A stretch of DNA of 64,000 bases from Clarkia xantiana subsp. parviflora. Taxonomy: Eukaryota; Streptophyta; Magnoliopsida; Myrtales; Onagraceae. Of the stretch, positions 22,214 through 33,129 are shown piece after piece. A program made the position numbers and the translations under genes. The stretch covers positions 11,275,503 through 11,339,502 of the forward strand of contig JAPTYO010000018.1 of NCBI GenBank assembly GCA_036873135.1. Direction: 5' to 3'. Each line of letters begins with the position of its first letter. Position 1 is the first letter of the stretch. Under the pieces are notes generated by a model. That model made no database searches. It was not told the DNA's origin and was given only the letters and a program-made list of their open reading frames with translations.

Positions 22214-22549
22214 ACAGTGTTCCAGACGTCGCGTACACCCCTTGGGTGGGAATAGAACAGGTCGGAAGGGTGTCGGGACCTTCGGGGTCAGATGAGAGGT
22301 CTGACCCCGAAGGCTTGGGGTTGGACTAGCAGGTCTGATTCCTCCTAGGGGAGATCTGACCAGCCAGGTCTGATCTCTCCCTAGGAGGGATTGGACCAAC
22401 AACGTGTCCGGGCGGGCGTTTTTTCTCGTCCGGACCGATTTGCTGTGGGTGACGTGTTCGGGTCAAAGTTTCGATTTAAAAACGTCGTGGGGTAGTTAAA
22501 ATAATGCAATATGAATGAAAACGGGTCTAAATTGAGCGTATATCCATCA
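22214..22549 (-). repeat. 3' LTR of element C, proximal part
   Basis: Continuation of 13698-14164 beyond D; matches 30393-30656. It contains extra sequence absent from the 5' LTR, including a perfect 14-bp hairpin at 22279-22313. Ends (plus view) atccatca. Confidence 0.87.
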
Positions 22550-22562
22550 CGTGCCCCATAGT
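22550..22562 (-). other. Polypurine tract of element C
   Basis: On the minus strand ACTATGGGGCACG directly before the TGATGGATAT start of the LTR. 22563-23100 holds nothing else I can identify. Confidence 0.65.
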
Positions 22563-23103
22563 CAACTAATGGTTAACCCTTGATTGACTCTTTCTTACGA
22601 TAGGATGACGCGCTCAATTCAACCCCGTGATTTTACCTCTCGATGAGTCTGTCTTATGTCTGTAATCGCACTGCTGCGTCTTATCCGCATTTCTTGGAAC
22701 AATGAAGATACAAACAATAACACATATATGTATATATTTAGACATATTCCGATAAATGCGGGTATAACGAAAATCACATTTTTCTATCTCTATGTCTAGA
22801 AACACGAGTTAGGAAAGGCGAATAACGAAATCATGGTGATAGATAAAGGAAAATCTAACTCATGTCGGTATGTATGTACGGGGTAATTCTATATGCAAAA
22901 AATATACTAATCATGTGTGAAACTTTCTAAGTATAGGATGGATGATAAATAATCATGGAAATACTAACATGGGTGAAGGTGTGGCTCATCATAGTTAAAA
23001 ATGAGTAAAGTTGTCATATTTTAAATTATGTACTTTAAATTTTCTAATTTGGAAATGAACGTTGAAGACCAAAAGGTTTAAAAAAAACCCTAATATATTC
23101 TGC

Positions 23104-23112
23104 TATAAAAAG
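23104..23112 (+). promoter_or_regulatory. TATA box of the antisense gene of C
   Basis: TATAAAAAG on the plus strand, opposite to the element's sense strand, upstream of the antisense gene. A possible leader intron runs from GAG|GTATC (23207) to TCTTTCAG (23498). Confidence 0.5.
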
Positions 23113-23546
23113 GGGAAAAGGGTTACCTCATTTTTGTGAACATCATCTTTCTTTCAATTTTTCCCGCAATTGATTGAGTCGTTTGCTCGGTTTTGCTTTC
23201 TTAGAGGTATCTTAATTCCTCACCGCATATGTGTGGAGGGTCGTTTTTCCTGAAGGTGATTTAGTTTGTTGGTTGTCTGATTGTTCTTGTATCGTGCACG
23301 CGCGTGTGGGACATCCTCTTGATGTCTGAGAATTTTCCTTGGACGTTTCATATTTTTCCTCTTGAATGAATGCCCCCGAGTTTCGGTAATCTTTAGATCT
23401 TTCAAAAGAAGCAAGTAAGTTTTTTCTTCTTCCTCATTTTCCCTTGTTCCTTCTTTCATACTAAGCTTGTTGTTTTCCTATCCGCTGTTGTCTTTCAGGG
23501 TGGTTGTTTTTAGTGTCGGGACGCGTTCCTATAGCTGACGAGCTTC

Positions 23547-24725
23547 TTGGGGGGGGGGGGATGGGGAGGTAGGGGGGCGATGGTGGCAGGATCATTAACG
23601 AGGGAGAAGTCTGATTTCGGGACTGGACCCTCGACTGTTCATGCGAAAGGGGTTGTTGCTACTTGTGTTGATATTGGATTTCTTTCTCGTGGTGAGGGGA
23701 GATCGTATGTAGGTGGAGGCGAACTCCCTAATGTTGTGTTACCATTGTCTCCTGCCCCCCTGTCGAGGGGACGTTTACCGAATGTCAAGTCGGATTTAGC
23801 AGGTATGTTTATAATTTAGTATTTGCCTTGTAGTTCTATATTTGTTGAAATGGATATTTTCGTTGTAGGTAGGATCAGGCTCCCTAGGTTGTTTCAAAGA
23901 GACTTAATTCATCTTCGCTGTGATTATGTTATTGGTTCCGATTGGGTTCCCTTTTCTTGTGTTGCTTTGAAAACCGGTCCTCGTTACTTGTTCCTGAGGT
24001 TGGGGTTCGGGTTTACAAGCTGCTAGATTGTATGTTACCCCTAGCCAATTGAGGGAGTTTCGCGGGATGGTTGGCGGGGTGTTATCTCGTTTTGCATCTG
24101 TAATTATCTTCTTCGCTGTTCTTCCAAGTGTTGTATTATGCTTGCTCCTATTTTGACATTTGCTTTATTTTGGGTTCGGGTGTTTCTGACATAGGAAACT
24201 TGTCGGCCTCTGTCACTTGGCTCTTGGAGGATAAGGAGTTACTTCAAGATATACATGTTAAGTTTGCTGCTAAACCTATTGAGGCCTTAAAAGAGGGTCG
24301 TATCCTTGACGCCAAATGTAGCGCTTTACAAGACCGTAATAATTCCCTTAAGGCTGAGATTGCAGCCTTGCGGCGGCAGGCTGCTTGTGATAAGATCTTA
24401 CATGCTGCTGAATTGCTGTCTTATGAGAATGTGTTTCGAGTGGAGGAAAAGATGTTTGCCATCGTCGAGTATAGGAATTCTCCTTCCTTCCTTCATATCT
24501 CGAAGTTCGGTGCAATTCAGCCAAATGCGTTTTCGAGAAAGCGATTACGAACAAATGTTTGCAGCTGTTCATGACTTTCCTTTTCACCAACTTAGTGATC
24601 TTTCCAGCTTCCTTATTGAGTATGCTATTTTTCTAAAGGATCGATCTACCTCTCCTAATGGAGTAGCAGCCCTTGGGGTTCTCATCATTCCTAGTTTACG
24701 TGTTTTCCTACATTCCCATACCTGA
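23547..24725 (+). pseudogene. Antisense gene of element C, spliced
   Basis: Plus-strand gene inside the minus-strand element C, the same arrangement as in A and B. An exon from about 23580 ends at CAG|GTATGT; intron 23803-23868 (66 nt) ends TCGTTGTAG and the frame continues (RIRLPRLFQRDL). A further acceptor TTTCTGACATAG lies at 24194, before an exon encoding a coiled-coil-like stretch (SALQDRNNSLKAEIAALRRQ). A frameshift near 24500 moves the end to another frame, closing at 24725. Sequence similarity to the A gene is faint; the assignment rests on position, strand, introns and coiled coil. Function unknown. Confidence 0.55.
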
Positions 24726-25088
24726 GTGTTTGAATGCCTTTCATTTCGTCATCTACGTCTTGTCCTTGTGGTGTCTGTGTTAACTACTTGAAGTGGTAAC
24801 TTAAAACTAATTGTATTTGGAGACATTGTTGTCGTTGTAGCATTCCCTGTTTCTTGTGTTTAAAGGATTATCTCCTTGGTATTGTTGCGATATAATGCAT
24901 CTTGTCCTTGTATTGTTCATGATTGCAAATTTTTGCTTGTGCTTGCCTTTCTGACTTGGATGTTTTTTCTTTTTGGGTTTTGACTGTCTTGAATACTTTG
25001 TATGGTTGTGTTTTTCTTCATGGTTGCATTCCTTGTTCTTTATCATTCCTGCATTGTTAATATGTTAGACCTTTCATATATCATGTAT

Positions 25089-25813
25089 CCTTAAAAAAGA
25101 AGGTTTTCTCAAGATACGTTCTTGGGTACGTTGTAAGGCATTTGCAAGATAAACTCTTGTCGGCGTTGATGGCGAGTGCAAGATACGCTCTTGGGGCCAT
25201 TGGAAGTGTTTGCGAGATTGGTTCCCAGATGGCGCAGAATGTGGTTGTAGTGTTTGGACTACTTCAAGATACGCTCTTGTGGGGGTCAAAATCTGTTTGC
25301 GGGATAGGCTCCAGGAAGGCACAGAATGTGATCGCAGTGTATGAAATGCTTCAAGATACGCTCTTGTGGGCGTTGAAAATTATTCGCGGGATAGGCTCCT
25401 GGAAGGCACATAATGTGATCGCAATGTATGAACTGCTTCAAGATACGCTTTTGTGGGCGTCGAAAACTGTTCGCGGGATAGGCTCCCGGAAGGCACAAAA
25501 TGTGATCACAGTGTATGAATTGCTTCAAGATAGGCTCTTGTGGGCGTCGAAAACTGTTCGCGTGATAGGCTCCCGGAAGGCACATAATGTGATCGCAGTG
25601 TATGAACTGCTTCATGATAATCTCGTGTGGGCGTTGAAAACTGTTCGCAGGATAGGCTCCCGAAAGTCACAGAATGTGATCACAGTGTATGAACTGCTCC
25701 AAGATACAATCTTGTGGGTGTCGAAAACTGTTCGCGGGATAGGCTCCCGGAAGGCACAAAATGTGATCACAGTGTATGAACCGCCTTCAAGATATGCTCT
25801 TGTGGCCGTTTGA
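25089..25813 (-). repeat. 87-bp tandem array of element C
   Basis: About eight copies of a unit with 'gcttcaagatacgctcttgt', 'gttcgcgggataggctcc' and 'ggcacaaaatgtgatc', at exact 87-bp steps (25262, 25349, 25436 and on). Since 87 is a multiple of three, a 223-codon plus-strand open frame (25142-25813) crosses the array. 24726-25088 is spacer and 25814-26015 has no feature. Confidence 0.92.
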
Positions 25814-26015
25814 AAGTAACTGTTACCTGGTTTTTTTCCCTTATAGGGTAATTTGATGGACTTGTTCTTACGTTTGCTTGAACTTTGGGTGATTTTGTTT
25901 GATTAGTATTCTGGGTCGTCACGTTATTTGAACTTTGAAATTCCCTTCTAGTAGAATGAATAACACAAATGCTTGACATGCCTTTAGGTCATTCATCTTG
26001 CCTCTGTTATTAGGT

Positions 26016-27103
26016 TTAGACATGGAACTTCTTCAAATGCTCCCCACTAAATGTGTTTGCCGAAATGTATCCATCTCCATCTTCCAGATGATATGCGTTT
26101 ATGTATGGCACTGATACTATCTTGTATGGACTCTCATATTTTGGAGACATTTTTCTCACCTGATCAAGATTTGAGAACTCAGTTCTTCTTAGGACCAATT
26201 CTCTCACATGGAATTGTCTTTCTCTGACTTGTCGGTTGTAGTATCTAGCTGGTGCCAGAAACATTCTTGCTTGTGCTTCTTCGGAGTTCCATCTTTTATC
26301 GTCCGCTAGATCCAAGTCTAGAAGTCTAGCCTTATCGTTTTCATGTTCCTCGAAATAATTCGTTCTGAGTGACGCTATTGCCATTTCTGCTAGTGCCACT
26401 GCTTCTGTCCCGTATACAAAACCGAACGGTGTTTCTCCTGTTGATATCTTTGGTGTTGTTCGTACTCGCCATAAGACATTTTCTAATTCATCTACCCAAC
26501 TTCCCTTGGAAGCGTACAACCTCTTTTTCAAACCATTTAGCACTATTTTCTTAGCTGATTCCACCTGTTTGTTTGTTAGTGGGTGTTTCACTAATGCGAA
26601 GCGGTGTTCTATGTTCAACTCCTTGCAATACCATTCCATCTTCTTGCTCTTGAATTGTGGATCATTATCGCTTATTAAAATCTTTGGTACACCGTATCTT
26701 GAGACGATGTGTGACTTGATGAAGCTAATGATCTGGTCATCCGTTGTTCTTCCCATTGCCTTTGCCTCTATCCATTTGGAGAGGTAGTCTACTGCTACTA
26801 ATATGAATGTTTTTTGTCCTTTTGTTTTCGTTAGGGGGCCTATCAAATCGATCCCCCATTGAACTGAGATTGGCTGCTGGGGCTGTTATGTTTCAGGAGT
26901 ATCTTTGGCAGTGTTCACATTTTTTGAACCAATCCTTCGCTTCTTTGTTCATTGTTGGCCAATAGTATCCCAAATTGAAAACTTTTCAGACAATTGATCT
27001 TGCCCTCTCGTGACATCCAGCCTCTCCTTCATGCAGCTCTGCCAACACTTTTTCTGTGTATGGGTATGTTATGCATTTTAGGAACGGTGTAGAATAACCT
27101 TTT
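26016..27103 (-). pseudogene. int: Element C integrase
   Basis: The open part is 26016-26846 (276 codons) with ILVAVDYLSKWIEAKAM, ISDNDPQFKSKK and KQVESAKKIV; the first catalytic Asp is in WGIDLIGPL just upstream and in frame. The HHCC zinc domain lies at about 26900-27095 (LHEGEAGCHERARSI, KKCEHCQRYS), interrupted by stops. Ends SGEHLKKFHV with no chromodomain. Closely related to the integrases of A and E. Confidence 0.82.
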
Positions 27104-27838
27104 TTATAGAGCTCGTTGTCCATCATTGAGTAAATTTACAGCCAATCGCTCAATCTTGGTTGCTTCTACCTTGTCTTCCGGTCGTATTCCTTCAGTGATG
27201 TATCGACACATTCGAGTCATCCAAGCATCTCCTTCGCTTATAGTCAGAACCTCCAGATTTTTTATGATGGACAACCTCATTTGTTCTACAAAATGAACTT
27301 CTTTTATTGATTTTGCCCCTAAAGCAAATTTTCTTAAGGCATCTGCCTCCTGATTTTGTTCTCGTGGAACTGACTCAATGTCGAAGCTATCAAAGCTTGT
27401 GATTAACTCCTTCGCCTGCTGCAGGTATTTTTGCATATTGTTTTTAGATTTTGCCGTTTAATTCCCTTTCAATTGATTCACGACTAGCTGGGAGTCGCAC
27501 TTAACTTTGAGGTGTTTTACTCCTACCCCTTTGGCTATCCTCAATCCCGTTATCAAAGCCTCATATTCTGCTTCGTTGTTTGTTGCTTCGAAAGTTAGTG
27601 CCATGACATATCATCACATTGGAGTACCCTTGTCGGGTGGATACATGAGGAGGCCCGCGCCCGATCCACCTACGTTGGATGAACCATCAGTGTGCATTTC
27701 CCATGTGTTCCTTTGATGTTCCTCTTGATTTATGTCTGCCCGGGTTGTGATTGTTGTTGTATATAGTTCAATATCGGGATCGATTCCTATGAATTCTGCA
27801 ATAAATCTGCTAAGACTTGTCATTTGATGGCAGTTCAT
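27104..27838 (-). pseudogene. Element C second RNase H
   Basis: D-E-D-D type RNase H as in A and E: WEMHTDGSSNVGGSGAG near 27680, the glutamate block (NNEAEYEAL, read in the frame around 27570), VKCDSQLVVNQ near 27490, and FDIESVPREQNQEADALRK near 27350. Split by frameshifts into several open pieces. Confidence 0.72.
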
Positions 27839-27947
27839 GGAGCAAAATGAATGCAGAACTCATTTAGCTCGATTGCCCACTTTGTCAATCTCCCTGACGT
27901 GTCTAGCCTTTGCAAGAGGTGTTTCAACGGCTAATCTGTAAGCACTG

Positions 27948-29060
27948 TTATTTTGTGAGCGTGGAAATATGTCTTAACTTCCGTGCTGATATGATCACTG
28001 CGTATAGGTATTTTTCGATTGCCATGTAGTTTATCTTATTCTTGGCCAACGTTTTGCTCACGAAGTAAACCGGTAGTTGTGCATTGTCCTCCTCTTTGAT
28101 CATTACCGAATTTACCGCAACATTGCTTACGGATATATAGAGGAAAAGGGGTTCCCCAGGAGTTGATTTTGCTAAAAGGGGTAACGTCTTCAGATAATGT
28201 TTTAATTGTCGGAAAGCGTCCTCACACCTTGTTGTCCATTCGATTTTTTTGTTGGCCCGCAATACCTCGAGAAAGGGGAGTGCTTTATCTCCAATCTTTG
28301 CCAAAAATCTATTCAGCGCTTCCACTCTTCCATTGAGCTTCTGTACTTCTTTGTGTTTTTTAGGGGATTTCATCTCCTCTATTGCTTTCAATTTCTCAGG
28401 GTTCACTCCAATGCCTCTCTGACTTACCATGAATCCAAAGAATTTTCCTGATTGTACCCCAAAAGCACATTTTGTCAGAATCAGACGGATTTGGTACTGA
28501 CGCATCCTTTGGAAATTTATGCGTAGGTCCTTGACATGATCGTTCTTCTTCCTAGATTTTACGATCATATCGTCTACGTATGCTTCCATCGTCTTTCTTA
28601 TCATTTCCCCAAAGAGCTTGTTTACCATGAGCTGGTAAGTAGCTCCTGCATTTATGAGTTCGAACGGCATAACTCTATAATAGTAGACGTCGCTATCAGC
28701 ATAAAATGCTGTGTGTGGGGCATCTTATTTTGATTGTACCCTGAGTATGCGTCCATGAAACTCATGAACTCGTGACCTGATGTTGTGTCGACCAGTTGGT
28801 CTATTCTAGGTAAAGGGTACGAGTCTTCTGGGCATGCGTTGTTATGATCTCGGTAATCTATGCACATTCTCCAGTTTCCGCTTGCCTTTCTCACCAGCAC
28901 TGGGTTTGCAACCCATGTTTGGAATCTGATCTACTTGATAAGTTTTTCTTTTAGCAATTTTTCTACCTCTTCTTGGATGGCTATCTTTTTACTACCACCC
29001 ATTGTTCTTATTTTCCGTGTTATTGGACGCTTTTCTGGATCTATGTTGAACTTGTGAGAT
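27948..29060 (-). pseudogene. pol: Element C reverse transcriptase and first RNase H
   Basis: The N-terminal RT piece at 28652-29060 has WRMCIDYRDHNNACPEDSYP and PRIDQLVDTTSGHE. After a short deletion and frameshift near 28715 the frame 27948-28670 carries INAGATYQLMVNKLFGEMI and the catalytic YVDDM near 28570. The degenerate Ty3-type RNase H follows (GEPLFLYISVSNVAVNSVM), with its first catalytic Asp replaced as in A and E. Confidence 0.82.
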
Positions 29061-29278
29061 ATTACCTCTTCTGCTATTCATGGCATGTCACTTGGTGACC
29101 ATGCGAATAGCTCTTTGTATTCCCTCAAAAGTGATGTTATTTGTGACTCTTCTTCCTCTGTTAATGAGACCCCAATTTTAACCTTCCTTTCGGGTTCTTA
29201 ACTTAGCACTACTTTCAGATCCTCCATGGGCGCGGGTCTACCGTGCTCCACTCTTGGGTCTTCGTCTATTAACAGAAT

Positions 29279-29900
29279 CTATTTTTCAGCTTTGTCTTTT
29301 TTCATGAGGGCTATTTTGCCACATTTCTTAGCAACCTTTTGGTTACCCTTTACCTCACCAATTCCTGCACTTGTAGGGAACTTCAATTTTTGGTGTAGTG
29401 TTGATGGTACCGTACCCCACTTCTTGATTGTGGTTATACCAAGGACTCTATTGTACTCATCCATGGCATCTACAATTAGGAAAGGAACGTCAATCTTCAA
29501 TTGTTTCTGACCTGTCCCTAATGTTACAAGTAGTATTATTGTTCCCATCGAATAGCTTGGTTCTCCTGAGAATCCTTTGAGCGGGGAGTGTACTGGTTTT
29601 ATGTCACTTGATCATACACCTAAAGTGTCAATCACTTTTTTGTTCAAGATACTGGCTGAGCTTCCTCCATCCACCAGGATTCGGCCAATGTCCCCATCAG
29701 TGATTCTCATTGTTATGACCAATGCATCATTGTGTGGGTGTGTCACATATTCCATATCCTGCCTTGAGAATTTGATTGTTTCTTCTTTTATCTGCTCCAC
29801 GCCTTTGTTCTTGATTGTCTTATCTTCTAGTTCAGTCATGTATACTTCCCTTGCATTTGCTGACGGTCTGCCATCGATCTCGTGATAGCCAGGCTTGTTT
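29279..29900 (-). pseudogene. Element C protease and remnant of Gag
   Basis: A short Gag-like start near 29890 joins directly to the Gag C-terminal end (REVYMTELEDKT; compare SAREVYAAQIS in B) and then to the aspartic protease motif ILVDGGSSASIL near 29660. A TGA near 29610 separates it from the second half (IVDAMDEYNRVLGITTIKK). So the Gag core, knuckle and basic tail are missing. 29061-29278 carries degraded linker sequence to the RT. Confidence 0.72.
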
Positions 29901-29906
29901 GTTCAA

Positions 29907-29924
29907 AACCCACGGACGGCGCCA
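29907..29924 (-). other. Primer-binding site of element C
   Basis: TGGCGCCGTCCGTGGGTT on the minus strand, two bases from the LTR end. Confidence 0.8.
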
Positions 29925-29926
29925 AG

Positions 29927-30656
29927 TGTTAAGTCCTGCGTATCGGGTCGAAGGGTCGACAATCCAAATAGCCAACTTACGGGTAGATTTCCTTCGTTCG
30001 TGATCCGACAGTGTCTTTTCGTAATCCACTTCCTCGCACTTTCTTTGCGGCCCGTCCTCTCGCGAACCTGCACGAGGGGTAAGCCGGGGGTGGTACCGGC
30101 GAACCCTCTCTGATGCTTAAGTTAGAACAATGTAGAGAGAGAAAGTAGAGAGAAGGGAGAGCTCCAATCTTTCAAGTGATATCAACTTAGTAAATGAAAA
30201 GAAGTGGAGTTCTATATATAGGCTCAAAGGAGATTAAAGTTATTAATGACACCGTTAACTCCTAAACGAGCTCAGTTAACAAGTGATAAAGGGATTAAGC
30301 CCTTAGCAAGCATGGAAGGGTTCGTGATATTTTCGAAGTGTTGGACGTGCAAAGTGAGGTCGGGTCGTCGCGAGGGAAAGTTTTGATGACAGTGTTCTGG
30401 ACGTCGCGTACAACCCTTGGGCGGGAATACTATACGTCGGAAGGGTGTCGGGACCTTCGGGGTCGGACTAGCAGGTCCGATTTCTCCTAGGGGAGATCGG
30501 ACCAGCAACGTGTCCGGGCGGGCGTTTTTTCTCGTCCGGACCGTTTTGCTGTGAGTGACGTGTTTGTGTCAAAGTTTCGATTTACAATCGTTCTTGGGGT
30601 ACTTAAAATAATACAATCCGAATGAAAATGGGTATAAATTGAGCCTATATCCATCA
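29927..30656 (-). repeat. 5' LTR of element C (730 bp)
   Basis: Intact copy used to define the split 3' LTR. TATATATAG on the minus strand at about 30211-30220. Ends atccatca at 30656. Confidence 0.9.
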
Positions 30657-31560
30657 CCTCTCACGCACAACATCTCGGTGGTCCTTCAAGAGATGGAGAA
30701 ACTCCGATTGAGCGACCCGCCACCTGCAAGGAAAAACCTAATGGCTTATCAAATAAAAGACTATTGCCAATATCATCACACCAGGGAGCACGATACAAAT
30801 GACTGCATGATCTTGAAGCAAGATATCGAAACTCTTATCCAAAGAGGTAAGCTGCTGAAGTTTGTGGAAAGAGGTGTCAAAGCCCCAAGAAAACGAAGTA
30901 GAAGTCCACAAAGGGATTCTCGCTCTCCCCCACACAATAACCCCGCCCCTATTCAAAGAGGGACTGTCAATGTTATCGCGGGAGGATTTCCATCAGGAGG
31001 CGGTACAAGTTCCGCTCGTGAAGTATACGCCGCTCAAATATCTACGGCAGCAATCAAAGGAAAGAGGCCTCGAGAACCCGACCCAGAGACTATCAGTTTT
31101 ACAATGGACAATCTTATGACGGTAGTTCAACCTCATAAAGACGCCTTAGTAATTACATTCATTACGTCAGAATACGAGGTCAAGAGGATCCTTATTGATA
31201 GTGGAAGCTCAACACACATCCTCTTCTACGAAGCCTTTTAAAGTTAGGGTTTACTAAAAAATACTTAAGAAAATTTGATTTCCCTCTAATAGGCTTTGTC
31301 GAGGAGACTATCTCCCCCATGGGTGCCATTCGGTTACCCATAACCTTGGGAAGAAAGGAGAAGATTTCGAAGATCGATATACTCTTTGTAGTCTTCGATG
31401 TTGCTTCTGCTTAAAATGCCATCATTGGTAGAACAACCCTCAATCCTCATCGAATTATCCCCTCGACGACTCATCAAGTCATGAAGTTTCCGACACCTAA
31501 GGGGATAGGGGTTATCAGGGGAGATCAAACCATGTCACGACGCTGCTCCTAAACGTCGAT
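30657..31560 (+). pseudogene. Element B Gag C-terminal part and protease
   Basis: Resumes B after C: the reading across the empty site gives a continuous Gag (YTP|LTHNISVVLQEMEKL). Shows the knuckle CQYHHTREHDTNDC near 30770, a basic RS-type tail (RKRSRSPQRDSRSPP), the SAREVYAAQIS junction, and the protease motif LIDSGSSTHILF near 31195. The frame closes with TAA at 31239-31241; protease continues in another frame with further stops (AIIGRTTLNPH near 31425) to about 31560. RT never follows. 31561-31740 is non-coding. Confidence 0.8.
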
Positions 31561-31741
31561 ACGACGCCAAGAGAAGTCATAAAAACTCCCAATTATATGT
31601 TTTTACATTTCTCATAAAACTAATGACACAAAGCTTATTCTTTTGATATAAATGTTCAAGAAACGATGAATAAATATGGCCCCTCGAGGCTCTTTTTCAC
31701 GTAATCATCTGAGCTTACCATCAATAAAGGCATCGACATTT

Positions 31742-33000
31742 GGCGTTTACAAATCGATTGTCGACATTATGTGCCCAATATGGCAACTAAGCCTAGGCAC
31801 GTCGACAACTCGATAAGCAGATCGGCGTGTACAAATCGATTGTCAACATTATGTGCCTAAGATGCGAATAAAGCTTAGGTACGTCGAAAAATCGATAGAC
31901 AAATCGATTGTCGACATTATATGCCCAAGATGGCGATAAAGCCTAGGTATGTCGACGACCTGATAGAATATCGGTGTCTACAAATCGATTGTCGACATTA
32001 TGTGCTCAAGATGGTGATAAAGCCTAGGTACGTCGACAACTCGATAGAAGATCAGCGTCTACAAATCGATTGTCGACATTATGTGCCCAAGATGGCGACA
32101 AAGCCTAGGTACGTCGACAACTCGATAGAACATCGGTATCTACAAATCGATTGTCGATTTTGTGTGCCAATGTTGGCGACAAAGCCTAGGTACGTCGAAA
32201 ACTCGATAGAAGATCGGTGTCTACAAATCATTTGTCGACATTATGTGCCCAAGATGGCGATAAAGCCTAGGTAAGTCGACAAATCGATAGAAGATCGACG
32301 TCTACAAATCGATTGTCGACATTATGTGCCCAAGATGGCGATAAAGCCTAGGTTTGTCGACAACTCGATAGAATATCGGCGTCTACAAATCGATTGTCGA
32401 CATTATGTGCCCAAGATGGAGACGAAGCCTAGGTACGTCGACAACTCGATAAGCAGATGGGCGTCTACAAATCGATTGTTGACATTATGTGCCCAAGATG
32501 GCGATAAAGCCTAGGTACGTCGACAACTCGATAGAAGATCAACGTCTACAAATCGATTGTCAACACTATGTGCCCAAGATGGTGATAAAGTGTAGGTACG
32601 TCAACAACTCGATAGAAGATCGGTGTCTACAAATCGATCGTCGATATTATGTGCCCAAGATGGCAAGAAAGCCTAGGTACGTCGACAACTCGATAAGCAG
32701 ATCGGCGTCTACAAATCGATTGTCGACATTATGTGCCCAAGGTGGCAACAAAACCTAGGTACGTCGACATCTCAATTGAAGATCGACGCCTAGAAAAAGA
32801 TACGTCGACATATCTCTCTAAAGATGAACGACGTCTACAAATCTTTATTATCGACATGATATGTCCAAAAAAATTTGTCAACGATCAAAGAGAAGGCGTT
32901 TTTGTTAAACTAATCAAAGAAATTTTGTTACTCTCAAAATCAATTGTCGGCACGATGAGCCCTAGATGGCAATAAAGTCTTGGTTCATCAACAATTAGAT
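31742..33000 (+). repeat. 81-bp tandem array of element B
   Basis: About 13 copies of a unit with 'aaatcgattgtcgacattat', 'gtgcccaagatggcgataaa' and 'gcctaggtacgtcgacaact'. Steps are mostly exactly 81 bp (31901, 31982, 32063, 32144, 32225), with one 68-bp unit. 81 is a multiple of three, so long open frames encoding a 27-residue repeat arise. Beyond about 32790 the units decay into spacer up to 33129. Confidence 0.92.
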
Positions 33001-33129
33001 AAGAATGATAAGCTTTCACAAAATAATTTTCTATGGAGATAACACTTTCAGCACAGGAATAAAAAATCCAAGCGATTCTTTTATTAAAAATAAGCAAGTT
33101 ACAAAGTTGCGAGTACAAAGAATGCTTCG

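Larger units (their letters stand above)
13698..30656 (-). mobile_element. Element C: Tat-clade gypsy lacking gag, hosting D
   Basis: On the minus strand: 5' LTR 29927-30656, primer site, protease, RT, RNase H, integrase, 87-bp array, antisense gene (plus strand), polypurine tract, 3' LTR 13698-14164 plus 22214-22549 (split by D). Flanks ccaat (13693-13697) and cctct (30657-30661) agree at three of five bases, so the target duplication is imperfect. The gag of B reads across the empty site. The primer site is followed by a Gag-like start that joins at once to the end of Gag, so nearly all of gag is deleted. LTRs differ by perhaps 5-10% by eye. Confidence 0.85.

Noticed and set aside
25142..25813. 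223-codon open frame as a genuine protein
   Set aside because: It covers exactly the 87-bp array; unit length divisible by three explains the openness.
31921..32975. Plus-strand open frames encoding a 27-residue repeat as a repeat-protein gene
   Set aside because: They follow from the 81-bp unit; frames switch and stop at diverged units, with no promoter or fixed start.
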